This document shows, in pieces, positions 26,873-35,686 of a stretch of DNA of 64,000 nucleotides. The notes beneath the pieces are model-generated. The model saw nothing but the letters and a program-made list of their open reading frames with translations, had not been told where the DNA came from and searched no databases. Both the position numbers and the translations under genes were made by a program. The DNA is from Treponema sp. (lineage in GTDB: Bacteria > Spirochaetota > Spirochaetia > Treponematales > Breznakiellaceae), in contig JAISAE010000080.1 in the NCBI GenBank assembly GCA_031266875.1, positions 1 to 64,000 of the forward strand. The letters are read 5' to 3'. Position 1 is the stretch's first letter, and every line of letters begins with the position of its first letter.

Positions 26873-27529
26873 ATGGAGATAGAAGTGGAAAAAACGCGAC
26901 AGGAAGTATTAGTGGTTCAACTGCCAAAAGTACATACGAGGGTAATCAACTTCCATGAAGTAAAGACTGAAATCATCAGGAAAGCGATACATTTTCTTAT
27001 CGCGTTAAGCCCTACGCTTGCGGAGCTTAACCATCCGCTCACCATGATTTTCCTTATGGCTGGCACGCTGTTTTACACATGGGTAGAATACCTGCGTCTT
27101 TCAGGCATCAATGTTCCCCTCATCTCTTCCATTACTAATATGGCGTCGCGCACCCGCGATAAGGGGCGGTTCGTGCTGGGGCCAGTTACGCTGGGCCTTG
27201 GCGCACTGCTTTCCCTCCTGCTCTACCCGTCGCCCGCCGCTACCATTGCCATTTATGCGCTGGCCTTTGGCGATGGCGTTGCTAGTCTCGTCGGCAAGCT
27301 CTTTGGCCGCTATCGTCCCGCATTCCTGCGCGGCAAAAGCCTCGAAGGTTCCATTGCCTGCTTTATGGCGGTGTTCCTTGCCGCCTACTACGTTTGCTGG
27401 GATTACAAAATCGCCCTGAGCGCCGCCATAAGCGCCACGCTTGCGGAGGCTCTGCCGATCAGGGACTACGACAATCTGATCATTCCGCTCATTGTAGGTT
27501 TCACGGTTAAGTTAGTAGCCGGTGTTTAG
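26873..27529 (+). CDS. Dolichol/phytol kinase-like CTP-dependent membrane protein
   Basis: About 218 residues with six or so hydrophobic segments. The family motif region is ALAFGDGVASLVGKLFGR followed by LRGKSLEGSIACF, as in CTP-dependent polyprenol/phytol kinases and phosphatidate cytidylyltransferase-like proteins. A role in lipid-carrier phosphorylation is plausible but the substrate is not visible. The start is uncertain: ATG 26873 lacks a ribosome site and sits next to a -10-like hexamer; the track start at 26807 adds 22 poorly conserved-looking residues. Its stop codon lies inside the first unit of array B. Confidence 0.68.
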   Translation: MEIEVEKTRQEVLVVQLPKVHTRVINFHEVKTEIIRKAIHFLIALSPTLAELNHPLTMIFLMAGTLFYTWVEYLRLSGINVPLISSITNMASRTRDKGRFVLGPVTLGLGALLSLLLYPSPAATIAIYALAFGDGVASLVGKLFGRYRPAFLRGKSLEGSIACFMAVFLAAYYVCWDYKIALSAAISATLAEALPIRDYDNLIIPLIVGFTVKLVAGV

Positions 27530-28033
27530 CTCCGAGCCTAGCGCGGTATGCTTCGAGCCTAAGCGTTGTTTAGCTCTGAGCGTATTGCGTTTGGTTCCGA
27601 GTGTATCGTGTTTAGCTCCGAGCGTATTGTGTTTGGTTCCGAGCCTAGTGCGTTTAGTTCCGAGCGTATTATGTTTAGCTCCGAGCGTATTGCGTTTGGT
27701 TCCGAGCGTATCGTGTTTAGCTTCGAGCGTATTATGTTTAGCTCTGAGCGTATTATGTTTGGTTCCGAGCGTATCGTGTTTAGCTCCGAGAGTATTGCGT
27801 TCAGTTCCGAGCATATTGTGTTTAGCTCCGAGAGTATTGCGTTTAGTTCCGAGCGTATTATGTTTAGCTCCGAGAGTATTGCGTTTAGTTCCGAGCGTAT
27901 TATGTTTAGCTCCGAGAGTATCGTGTTTAGCTCCGAAGCTACCGCGTTTAGTTCCGAGCGTATTATGTTTAGCTCCGAGCATATTATGTTTAGCTCTGAG
28001 AGTATCGTGTTTAGTTCCGAGGGTACAGCTAGG
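27524..28033. repeat. Array B: about 24 tandem 21-bp repeats
   Basis: The constant part is TTTAGCTCCGAG and the variable tail alternates among CGTATTATG, CGTATTGCG, AGTATCGTG, CATATTGTG and others. Two early units are 22 nt, the rest 21. It starts at the stop codon of the preceding gene and ends about 36 bp before the ABC ATPase. Long ORFs exist in two + frames and one - frame. One + frame (FSSERIM heptads) ends in TGATG, overlapping the ATPase start codon. Confidence 0.9.
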
Positions 28034-28068
28034 CTGCCCTGTCATTCCAATGTGAGGTACGCGCCCTG

Positions 28069-28872
28069 ATGATAGAGTTAAGGGATATACACAAAACGTT
28101 TCGCGTGGCTAGGCGTGAAAAAGGCGTAGTGGCGGCGGCAAAGGCGCTTTTTCACCGGCAGTACGAGGAAAAACACGCCCTTGCCGGCATTTCCTTCACG
28201 GTTGAAGCCGGCGAAATCGTAGGCTTCATCGGGCCAAATGGCGCGGGCAAGTCCACAGCCATCAAGATTATGAGTGGAATTCTGGTTCCCGACTCAGGCC
28301 AGTGTACGGTTCTGGGCGTTACCCCGTGGAAGAACCGCGTCTCCTATGTGTCGCATATCGGGGTGGTGTTCGGTCAGCGAATCCAGCTTTGGTGGGATGT
28401 GCCGGTTCAGGATTCGTTTGAGCTATTGAGGGACATTTACCGGATTCCCCAGCCGCAGTTTGATGAAACGCTGGCGGAATTGACTGATGTGCTGGAACTG
28501 GCAGAGCTTCTGGCTGTGCCGCTGCGTCAACTCAGTTTGGGTCAGCGAATGCGTTGTGAGATTGCCGCCTCGCTCCTGCACAAACCAGCAGTGCTGTTTC
28601 TGGACGAGCCGACTATTGGGCTTGACGCGATCTCAAAGCTGGCGACCCGCGCCTTTATTGCGCGGCTTAACCAAACGCGCAAGATCACGGTTATCCTCAC
28701 CTCGCACGACATGGATGACATAGAGGCGCTCACCGACCGAATCCTGCTCATTGACGCGGGGAAGATACGCTACGACGGTTCTCTGGCAGGGATTCGGGAA
28801 CGCTATGACCATGACGGCGGGCGTAGTATTGAGGAGATTATTGCCGCGCTTTATCAGGACCGGAATCTATGA
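28069..28872 (+). CDS. ABC-2 type transporter ATPase
   Basis: A 267-residue ATPase with Walker A GPNGAGKST, signature LSLGQRMR, Walker B VLFLDEPTIGLD and switch His in LTSHD. The LSLGQRMR variant is typical of the ABC transporter group with two DUF990-like permeases, and both follow here. Substrate unknown; the group has been linked with export. Its last ~26 codons are duplicated downstream. Confidence 0.88.
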   Translation: MIELRDIHKTFRVARREKGVVAAAKALFHRQYEEKHALAGISFTVEAGEIVGFIGPNGAGKSTAIKIMSGILVPDSGQCTVLGVTPWKNRVSYVSHIGVVFGQRIQLWWDVPVQDSFELLRDIYRIPQPQFDETLAELTDVLELAELLAVPLRQLSLGQRMRCEIAASLLHKPAVLFLDEPTIGLDAISKLATRAFIARLNQTRKITVILTSHDMDDIEALTDRILLIDAGKIRYDGSLAGIRERYDHDGGRSIEEIIAALYQDRNL

Positions 28873-29353
28873 AGCGGGAATATCATTTCAGCGCGTATTG
28901 GGCTATCTTCAGGATGCGCCTCATCGCGGGTATGCAGTACCGCGCCGCAGCTTGGGCAGGCATTGCTACGCAGTTCTTCTGGGGCGGCATAGAACTCCTC
29001 GTATACGCCGCCTTTTATCGAAGCGCGTCAGCACCCGCGCCCATTGCCTACGGCCAACTCGCCGACCTCATTTGGCTGCGGGAACGCTATGACCATGATG
29101 GTGGGCGCAGTATTGCCGCGCTTTATCAGGACCGGAATCTATGAAGCGGAGAGGTCATTTCAGCGCGTATTGGGCTATCTTCAGGATGCGCCTCATCGCG
29201 GGTATGCAGTACCGCGCCGCAGCCTGGGCGGGCATTGCTACGCAGTTCTTCTGGGGTGGCATCGAACTCCTCGTATACGCCGCCTTTTACCGAAGCGCGT
29301 CAGCACCCGCGCCCATTGCCTACGGCCAACTCGCCGACCTCATTTGGCTGCGG
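28795..29353 (+). repeat. Tandem duplication of the ATPase-permease junction (272-284 bp)
   Basis: The end of the ATPase gene plus the first ~70 codons of the permease occur twice (28795-29078 and 29079-29353). The second copy has a 12-nt deletion in the ATPase tail, so the permease starts are 272 bp apart. Scattered substitutions show that the duplication is not brand new. The second permease copy continues into the full gene. Confidence 0.9.
28869..29144 (+). pseudogene. Truncated permease start fused to the duplicated ATPase tail
   Basis: This 91-codon ORF has ~70 residues of the DUF990-type permease N-terminus, then switches at IWLRER to the last residues of the ATPase (ending ALYQDRNL). 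It is the product of the tandem duplication and overlaps the true permease start by 4 bp. It carries one or two membrane segments. Translation is possible because start and context are intact, but a function is unlikely. Confidence 0.8.
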
Positions 29354-29959
29354 CAGGCGTTTCTGGCGCTTGTGATGCTTTGGATGCAGGATAACAGCCT
29401 GCTCGACATGGTAGTAAAGGGCGATGTGGCCTATGAACTGTGTCGCCCTTTGGACCTGTACTCTTTCTGGTTTGCGCGACTCCTCGCGCTCCGGCTTTCC
29501 CGCGCTGCCCTGCGCTGTGTGCCTATTCTCGTGATTGCCGCCTTATTGCCTGAACCGTTTTGTTTTCACCTGCCGCCCAGCCCACAGGCCGCCGCCTATT
29601 TCCTGCTGGCGCTGGCCTTTGCCGTGTTTCTGGTCGTAGCACTTTCCATGTTTATCTACCTTCTTACCTTTATTACCCTTAACTCCTACAGTCGCCTTAT
29701 CATTAGCGTTGCTTCAGACTTTCTCATGGGCGCATTGATTCCCATACCTCTGATGCCTGATTCTTTACAACGTGTCCTGGCCTTGCTGCCCTTTCGTTAT
29801 ATGGCCGACTTCCCGTTTCGCGTATACAGCGGCCATATTGCCGGAACTGAGGCGCTCGTAGGGTTAGGCATACAGCTATGCTGGATAATGTTTTTGACCA
29901 TAAGCGGCGGCTTGGCATTTCGCGGGATTCAGAGACGGCTTGTGGTACAGGGAGGATGA
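29141..29959 (+). CDS. ABC-2 type permease, first subunit
   Basis: A 272-residue protein with about six membrane helices, starting MKRRGHFSAYWAIFRMRL. It resembles DUF990-family permeases that function with the LSLGQRMR-type ATPase. The second permease begins 3 bp after its stop. The first ~70 codons are the repeated copy described above. Confidence 0.8.
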   Translation: MKRRGHFSAYWAIFRMRLIAGMQYRAAAWAGIATQFFWGGIELLVYAAFYRSASAPAPIAYGQLADLIWLRQAFLALVMLWMQDNSLLDMVVKGDVAYELCRPLDLYSFWFARLLALRLSRAALRCVPILVIAALLPEPFCFHLPPSPQAAAYFLLALAFAVFLVVALSMFIYLLTFITLNSYSRLIISVASDFLMGALIPIPLMPDSLQRVLALLPFRYMADFPFRVYSGHIAGTEALVGLGIQLCWIMFLTISGGLAFRGIQRRLVVQGG

Positions 29960-29962
29960 GTC

Positions 29963-30736
29963 ATGCTTTATCTAAAATACATCGCTATGCACCTGCGCTC
30001 GCTTATGCAATACCGGATTTCAACCTTGCTTATGACACTGGGTCAGTTTTTTGTCGCGTTCTTTTCGTTTCTCAGTATCTCGTTCCTGTTTGAACGCTTT
30101 GGTACTATCGACGGCTGGACCTTTTCTGAGGTATGCCTCTGTTTCGCGGTAACAAACATGGCTTTTTCCATAACCGAATGTATTGCGCGTGGCTTTGATA
30201 CGTTTTCCGGTCTGGTCATTCGCGGCGATTTTGACCGCATACTGCTCCGGCCCCGGTCTACGCTTTTGCAAGTGCTTGGCGCGGGCTTTGAAATCTCCCG
30301 CATAGGCAAGCTCTTGCAGAGCATTGTGGTTCTGGTTATTGCCATTCCTCTTATGACTGTTGACTGGACAGGTCCAAAAGTCATCACGCTCATCTTTATG
30401 ATAAGCGGCGGCATCGCGGTCTTTATGGGCATATTCATTCTGGGCGCGACTGTGTGCTTCTTCACGCTGGAAGGGCTTGAGTTCATCAACATTTTCACAG
30501 ACGGCGGTCGTGAACTCGCCGCTTACCCACTGCCTGTGTACGGGAAGTGGGTACAGCGTTTCTTTACGTTCATCATTCCCTTCGGCTGTATCAACTACCT
30601 GCCGCTTTTGTACATCACAGGCCGCGCCGAATCCATGCTGTATATGCTTATACCTCTTCTGGGCATACTCTTTCTCGCGCCCTGCGCGCTTATCTGGCGC
30701 TTGGGTGTCAGACACTATACCTCGTCAGGCTCGTAG
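29963..30736 (+). CDS. ABC-2 type permease, second subunit
   Basis: A 257-residue, six-helix protein of the same DUF990-like group. It contains the GDFDRILLRPRSTLLQ segment, comparable with GDVAYELCRPLDLYS in the partner: the shared (G)D...L.RP pattern is typical of these permease pairs. Last gene of the three-gene transporter operon; convergent with the ABC exporter half downstream. Confidence 0.8.
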   Translation: MLYLKYIAMHLRSLMQYRISTLLMTLGQFFVAFFSFLSISFLFERFGTIDGWTFSEVCLCFAVTNMAFSITECIARGFDTFSGLVIRGDFDRILLRPRSTLLQVLGAGFEISRIGKLLQSIVVLVIAIPLMTVDWTGPKVITLIFMISGGIAVFMGIFILGATVCFFTLEGLEFINIFTDGGRELAAYPLPVYGKWVQRFFTFIIPFGCINYLPLLYITGRAESMLYMLIPLLGILFLAPCALIWRLGVRHYTSSGS

Positions 30737-30753
30737 TGCCAGACCGCGCCCAC

Positions 30754-32568
30754 TCAGGCGTCGCGGGATTCCGCCTTGTTATCGCTTTGCAGCTCGAAGA
30801 TACGGCGGTAACTGCCGTTTCTTGCCATGAGTTCAGCGTGGGAACCAAGCTCTTCCACGGTTCCGTCTTTCAGCACCAGTATGTGGTCGGCCTGCATCAG
30901 ACTGGAAATGCGGTGGGAGATGATGATTACAGCCGCGTCTTTAACACGCCTGCGGAGACCGGCGCGGATGTTCGCGTCAGTCTCCGTGTCCACCGCTGAA
31001 AGGCTATCATCAAAAATCATCACCGGCGGATTCGCGGCAAGCATACGCGCTATGGCAACGCGCTGCTTCTGGCCGCCTGAAAGGGTAACGCCGCGCTCGC
31101 CAATCACGGTGTCATAGCCATTGGCAAATTCCATGATGGTCTCGTCAACCTGAGCCACCGCAGCGGCGCTCCTGACCTCTTCTATTGCCGCGCCGTGAAC
31201 CGCGATGTTTTCTTGTATGGTCTTGGAAAAAAGGAACGGTTCCTGAAGGCAAAGACCAATGTAACGGCGGAGGTGATGGCGGGCTATACGGCGTATGTCC
31301 ACGCCGTCAATGCTTATACAGCCACTGTGTTCGCCTACGTCGTAGAGGCGGCTGAGCAGATGCACCAGCGACGATTTCCCGGAACCAGTTCCGCCAAGTA
31401 TGGCAAGGGTGTTGCCCGGCTTCACGGTAAACGAAATATCCCGTAAGACCGGCTCGTTTTTCCCATAAGCAAAACTAACCTTGTCAAAACGAAGTTCGCC
31501 CTTGATTGCGGGTGTCAGAGAACTTGCAACGTCGATTTCCGGCTCAGCCTGAAGAACATCTCGCACGCGGCCAACAGCAACCATTGTCTTGGAAAGATCA
31601 GAGAGTATACGGCCAAGCTGCCGTACCGGCCAGATCATCCAGTTGCAGTAGGTGTAGAAGGCAAGGAAGGTTCCGGGGGAAAGATCGCCGCGTGCGCCTC
31701 GATAAATGCCGGCCGTTACCATAATGACAAGCTGCAGGCCGCTCATCAAATCACCGGCGCCCCAGAACAGCCCAAGCATCTTACCAATATGCTGCCAAAT
31801 GTCCGCGTAAGCCTTAGTCTTTTCCGAAAAACGCTCAACCTCAAAGGATTCCCGGCCAAAGGCACGCACCACCCGCACACCAGTATAGTTTTCCTGAGCG
31901 CAGGCTTGCATGGCTCCCTCTGCAGCGTCAGCTTTGGCAAACTGCTCGGCAACACGCCGGAAGTACATAATCGAAAACACCACAATAAAGGGAACCAATA
32001 CAAGCGCCACTATGGTCATAAAGACATCCATAGAAAACATCAGGATAAGGGCAATAGTAAAGACGCAGAAGGTACGCAGTAACTCGCCCAGCTGGTTTTG
32101 GATAAAGTTACGGATGGTGTCTACATCTGAAGTACAGCGCTGGATGATGTCCCCAGTCTGGCAGCTTACGTGCCAGTCGTAGGGCAGTCTCTGGATATGG
32201 CCGTAAAGCGTGTTCCTCAGTCGCCATGCGATTGTTTCCCCAATCTCCATACAGGTATATTTTCTCACGATGTTAAAAGCTCCAGAGCAGACAGCCACCG
32301 CGATGATGAACAGGGCGCACATCCAGAGGTTTTGCCGCAGCATGACAGCGCCCCCCAGCGCGTCAAGCAGACGCAAGACCAATGCCGGAGCGTCAAAAGG
32401 CGCTGAACCAATCACCGAATCAATGGTATATCTGATGATTTGGGGGGTTACAAAAGAAAAAGAGACGGTTCCGATTGTGGCAAGACAACACAGGATGAAA
32501 CGGAAACGCCGGCCCTCTGCCGCCGCGAGGATTAGCGCGGAACGGCTTTTTGTCCAAGGTAATTGCAT
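30754..32568 (-). CDS. ABC exporter half-transporter with degenerate ATPase site
   Basis: A 604-residue protein with an N-terminal six-helix domain (to ~320) and a C-terminal ATPase: Walker A GGTGSGKSS, signature LSGGQKQR, switch SHRIS. Walker B reads MIFDDSLSAVDTETD, where the catalytic Glu is replaced by Asp-Ser. This is the hallmark of one half of heterodimeric exporters (TM287/288 and BmrCD type). A partner half is expected, but none is in the window. Substrate unknown, drug or lipid export is usual for the group. Confidence 0.88.
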   Translation of the reverse strand: MQLPWTKSRSALILAAAEGRRFRFILCCLATIGTVSFSFVTPQIIRYTIDSVIGSAPFDAPALVLRLLDALGGAVMLRQNLWMCALFIIAVAVCSGAFNIVRKYTCMEIGETIAWRLRNTLYGHIQRLPYDWHVSCQTGDIIQRCTSDVDTIRNFIQNQLGELLRTFCVFTIALILMFSMDVFMTIVALVLVPFIVVFSIMYFRRVAEQFAKADAAEGAMQACAQENYTGVRVVRAFGRESFEVERFSEKTKAYADIWQHIGKMLGLFWGAGDLMSGLQLVIMVTAGIYRGARGDLSPGTFLAFYTYCNWMIWPVRQLGRILSDLSKTMVAVGRVRDVLQAEPEIDVASSLTPAIKGELRFDKVSFAYGKNEPVLRDISFTVKPGNTLAILGGTGSGKSSLVHLLSRLYDVGEHSGCISIDGVDIRRIARHHLRRYIGLCLQEPFLFSKTIQENIAVHGAAIEEVRSAAAVAQVDETIMEFANGYDTVIGERGVTLSGGQKQRVAIARMLAANPPVMIFDDSLSAVDTETDANIRAGLRRRVKDAAVIIISHRISSLMQADHILVLKDGTVEELGSHAELMARNGSYRRIFELQSDNKAESRDA

Positions 32569-32742
32569 TTTTTTAGATACTCACTTTTTTATGAGCATGG
32601 CCTACTTTACTATTGATTGCAAGCCACGCCGCGTTATTGTTACGCCACTGTAATGCCTCTCAGTGAAACTAAAACGGCCAGTTCAACAGGCTGCTCTGAA
32701 GCTCCTAAACATAAGCCATCACACGCGAACCAATGCGCACGC

Positions 32743-32771
32743 TTGACAAATCATCTGTATGAACCTAGAGT
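32743..32771 (+). promoter_or_regulatory. Promoter upstream of array C ORF and tonB
   Basis: TTGACA, a 17-nt spacer and TAGAGT. The predicted start is about 60 nt before ATG 32838, so array C is probably transcribed, and tonB and the aminotransferase may be on the same message. Confidence 0.7.
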
Positions 32772-32837
32772 ACCAATACTAATAATATAACTACTATAAT
32801 ATCTGGTGAATTCTGACTATTGTATCTGGGAGAGACT

Positions 32838-33662
32838 ATGGCAGAGGTATATTACGCCGCTTTGAACAATGGCTGTTTTATTCGGCAAACCCAAAAGGAT
32901 AAATTTTCCATACGCCCTAAGATTTTCGCGGGTCAGATCAAGGTTGAGCAACTCCAATCTGCCTCTGGTGAATCTCAATCTGCCCCCGCCAGACTCCAGT
33001 CGTCCTCCGCCAGAATTCAATCGGCCTTTTCTGAAGTTCAATCTGCCACCGCCAGACCCCAGTCGGCCTTTGCTGAACTCCAATCTGCCTCTGGTGAATC
33101 TCAATCTGCCCCCGCCAGACTCCAGTCGTCCTTCGCCAGAATTCAATCGGCCTTTTCCGAAGTTCAATCTGCCTCTGGTGAATCTCAATCGGTATCCGCT
33201 GAACTTCAACCGGACCACAGCGAACTACAATATGCCCTTGCCGAAGTTCAATATGTCCTCAATGAACCACAATCTGACCTTATCGAAGTTCAATACGCCC
33301 TTGCTGAAGCTCAATATGCCCTTGATGAACCACAATCTGACCTTATCGAAGTTCAATACGCCCTTGCTGAAGCTCAATATGCCCTTGATGAACCACAATC
33401 TGACCTTATCGAAGTTCAATACACCCTTGACGAAGCTCAATACACCCTTGACGAAGCTCAATATGTCCTTGATGAACCTCAATACACCCTTGACGAAGCT
33501 CAATATGTCCTTGATGAACCTCAATACGCCCTTAACGAAGCTCAATACATCCTCAATGAACCTCAATACGCCCTTGCCGAAGTTCAATATGTCCTCGATG
33601 AACTACAATACGCCCTTAACGAAGTTCAATATGTCATTGATGAACCTCAATACTCCTTTTAA
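32838..33662 (+). CDS. Heptapeptide-repeat protein encoded by array C
   Basis: Of the array ORFs this is the best candidate for a real gene. It has a consensus-like promoter, a GGGAGAG ribosome site, ATG 32838 and a non-repeated start of ~38 residues (MAEVYYAALNNGCFIRQTQ...). Then about 34 heptads follow, first of the kind ARLQSSS/ARIQSAF, later EVQYALA/EAQYALD/EPQSDLI. The composition (Gln, Ala, Leu, Glu) favours helix, though Pro in every few heptads breaks a simple coiled coil. There is no signal peptide. Other frames are also open, so expression of this frame is not proven. It ends 14 nt before tonB, and the TAAGGA at its stop supplies the ribosome site of tonB. Confidence 0.5.
   Translation: MAEVYYAALNNGCFIRQTQKDKFSIRPKIFAGQIKVEQLQSASGESQSAPARLQSSSARIQSAFSEVQSATARPQSAFAELQSASGESQSAPARLQSSFARIQSAFSEVQSASGESQSVSAELQPDHSELQYALAEVQYVLNEPQSDLIEVQYALAEAQYALDEPQSDLIEVQYALAEAQYALDEPQSDLIEVQYTLDEAQYTLDEAQYVLDEPQYTLDEAQYVLDEPQYALNEAQYILNEPQYALAEVQYVLDELQYALNEVQYVIDEPQYSF
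32951..33660. repeat. Array C: about 34 tandem 21-bp repeats
   Basis: There are two subfamilies. The first (to ~33220) has units like TCTGCCTCTGGTGAATCTCAA, the second like GAAGTTCAATACGCCCTTGCT. All share TCAAT or CCAAT/CCAGT at a fixed phase. A 63-bp block (three units) is repeated almost perfectly at 33274 and 33337, showing higher-order copying. It ends 17 bp before the tonB start. Confidence 0.9.
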
Positions 33663-33676
33663 GGAACAAAAACAAC

Positions 33677-34297
33677 ATGATTAACATGAAAAAAATCAAG
33701 CTCGCTGTGTTTCCAGCCGTGGCGATTCTGCACGTCTGCCTCATCTTCTTTCTGGTGTTTACCATGAATACCATTGCTGGTGAAGCTGAGCCGGTTGCGG
33801 ACATTATGAAGCTGGTTGACGTTCAGGAAGAAACGCCGCCAGCCCCGCCGCCTCAAGAAGCGGCGCCGCCGAGCGAGCAGAACACAGTGGAAGCAGTCGC
33901 GGCGAACATGAAAGCCGTTGATGTGGTTCCGCAGCAGACCGTTGTCTCATCCGTATCGCGTCCGGTAGTAGAGACGCAGGAGATTGAGTACCTTCCGGCG
34001 CATAAAATTTCCCAAACCCCGAAGTTTTCTGCTCAGGTTCGTGATCAGCTTGTATATCCACCGATTGCCCAGCGTTCCGGCGTTGAGGGCCTGGTCATTC
34101 TGGACATGTTCATTGACGCTCAGGGGAACATACAGCGAATTGAGGTGCTTAAAGAAGACCCGCCTGAACGCGGTTTTGCTGAAGCCGCGCTTAACGCTTT
34201 CCGGGGCGTCAAAGCCACGCCCGCAGAGGCCAATGGTAAAGCGGTTGGCACGCGCTACCGTTATCCGGTCAGGTTTACGATCAAAAAGAACCGATAG
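33677..34297 (+). CDS. tonB: TonB-like energy transducer
   Basis: A 206-residue protein: one N-terminal membrane helix (LAVFPAVAILHVCLIFFLVF), a Pro/Glu-rich periplasmic spacer (EETPPAPPPQEAAPPS), and a C-terminal TonB domain with YPPIAQRSGVEGLVILDMFID and the YRYPVRFTI end. It would couple the inner-membrane proton-motive force to outer-membrane transport. No exbB or exbD is in the window. It directly follows array C. Confidence 0.85.
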   Translation: MINMKKIKLAVFPAVAILHVCLIFFLVFTMNTIAGEAEPVADIMKLVDVQEETPPAPPPQEAAPPSEQNTVEAVAANMKAVDVVPQQTVVSSVSRPVVETQEIEYLPAHKISQTPKFSAQVRDQLVYPPIAQRSGVEGLVILDMFIDAQGNIQRIEVLKEDPPERGFAEAALNAFRGVKATPAEANGKAVGTRYRYPVRFTIKKNR

Positions 34298-34339
34298 AAA
34301 GGCAAGAATCACTAAGGTATTCAGCATAAGGAGGCAACA

Positions 34340-35560
34340 TTGAGAACATTCGAGAAATCTATAAAACTGAGTGATGTGTGTTACGACATTCGGGGGCCGG
34401 TATTGAAAGAGGCAAAGCTCATGGAGGAGGAAGGGCTTCGTATTCTCAAGCTCAATATAGGGAATCCCGCGGCGTTTGGCTTTAACGCGCCGGACGAGAT
34501 CATCCATGATATTATCTTCAACCTACAAAACGCGCAGGGCTACTGTGATTCGCAGGGGCTTTTTGCGGCGAGAAAGGCTGTCATGCACGATTTCCAGAAC
34601 AAGGGCGTCATGGACGTGGGTATTGAGGATATTTTTATTGGTAATGGGGTGAGTGAACTCATTATGATATCCATGCAGGGACTGCTGGACACGGGCGACG
34701 AGGTATTGGTGCCTGCGCCGGACTATCCGCTGTGGACTGCGGCGATAACGCTTTCTGGCGGTAAAGCGGTGCATTACTACTGCGATGAGGGCGCGGGCTG
34801 GAATCCCGACCTTCAGGACATAGCCGGTAAGGTAACGCCTCGAACCAAAGCCATTGTGGTAATTAACCCAAACAACCCCACTGGCGCGGTGTATGAGCGC
34901 GAAGTGCTTGAAGGCATTGCCCACATTGCTGTGGAGCATGGGTTGATTATCTATGCTGACGAGATTTACGACCGCATTGTGTATGACGGGGTAAAGCATA
35001 CAACTATGGCCACGATAGAGCCGGAGGTTCTGAATGTGAGCTTTAACGGCTTATCTAAGGCGTACCGGTCGGCGGGTTTCCGCGCTGGCTGGATGGTGCT
35101 GTCAGGTAACAAGAAGCTGGCCGCTGGCTACCGCGAGGGGCTGGAGATGCTTAGCAATATGCGGGTTTGTCCGAATGTACCGGCTCAATTCGGTATACAG
35201 ACCGCGCTTGGCGGCTATCAGAGTATCAACGACCTCACCATGCCCGGAGGCAGGCTCAAGGAGCAGCGGGATGTGGCAGTGAGCCTCATCAACGCCATTC
35301 CGGGGCTTTCGGTGGTTATGCCCAAGGGGGCGCTCTACTGTTTTCCCCGCATTGATACGGCGCGTTTCAACATCCGCGACGATGAGCGTTTTGTTATGGA
35401 CTTGCTCAAAGAAAAACACCTGCTCCTCGTGCAGGGTACGGGCTTTAACTGGAATGTGCCTGATCACTTCCGCGTGGTCTTTTTGCCTGACAAGGAAACC
35501 CTCATTGATGCGTTTAACCGTATGCGCCTTTTCCTTGGCCATTACCAACAGGCGCTTTAA
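34340..35560 (+). CDS. Class I/II aminotransferase (AlaA-like)
   Basis: A 406-residue PLP enzyme with NPNNPTGAVY, YADEIYDRIVYDG and the Lys motif SFNGLSKAYRSAGFRAGWM. The layout and the N-terminal YDIRGPVLKEA fit the AlaA/AlaC group that makes alanine from pyruvate and glutamate. The start is TTG 34340, set by AAGGAGG 7 bp upstream. It follows tonB by 42 bp and probably shares its transcript. A hairpin terminator follows. Confidence 0.85.
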   Translation: MRTFEKSIKLSDVCYDIRGPVLKEAKLMEEEGLRILKLNIGNPAAFGFNAPDEIIHDIIFNLQNAQGYCDSQGLFAARKAVMHDFQNKGVMDVGIEDIFIGNGVSELIMISMQGLLDTGDEVLVPAPDYPLWTAAITLSGGKAVHYYCDEGAGWNPDLQDIAGKVTPRTKAIVVINPNNPTGAVYEREVLEGIAHIAVEHGLIIYADEIYDRIVYDGVKHTTMATIEPEVLNVSFNGLSKAYRSAGFRAGWMVLSGNKKLAAGYREGLEMLSNMRVCPNVPAQFGIQTALGGYQSINDLTMPGGRLKEQRDVAVSLINAIPGLSVVMPKGALYCFPRIDTARFNIRDDERFVMDLLKEKHLLLVQGTGFNWNVPDHFRVVFLPDKETLIDAFNRMRLFLGHYQQAL

Positions 35561-35566
35561 AAACAA

Positions 35567-35604
35567 AAGACGGTGCGCCTGGACGTCAGTGTGCGCACCG
35601 TCTT
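35567..35604. terminator. Bidirectional terminator hairpin
   Basis: AAGACGGTGCGC pairs with GCGCACCGTCTT. The + side is followed by GTATTT, the - side by TTTGTTTTT. It lies between the aminotransferase and the convergent molybdenum hydroxylase operon. Confidence 0.75.
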
Positions 35605-35686
35605 GTATTTAAGGGTTTATCCCCTCCCAATAGTTTATATATCGGACTACTATTTCGGGCCTTTAGTAAAAAGATCACACTTATTG

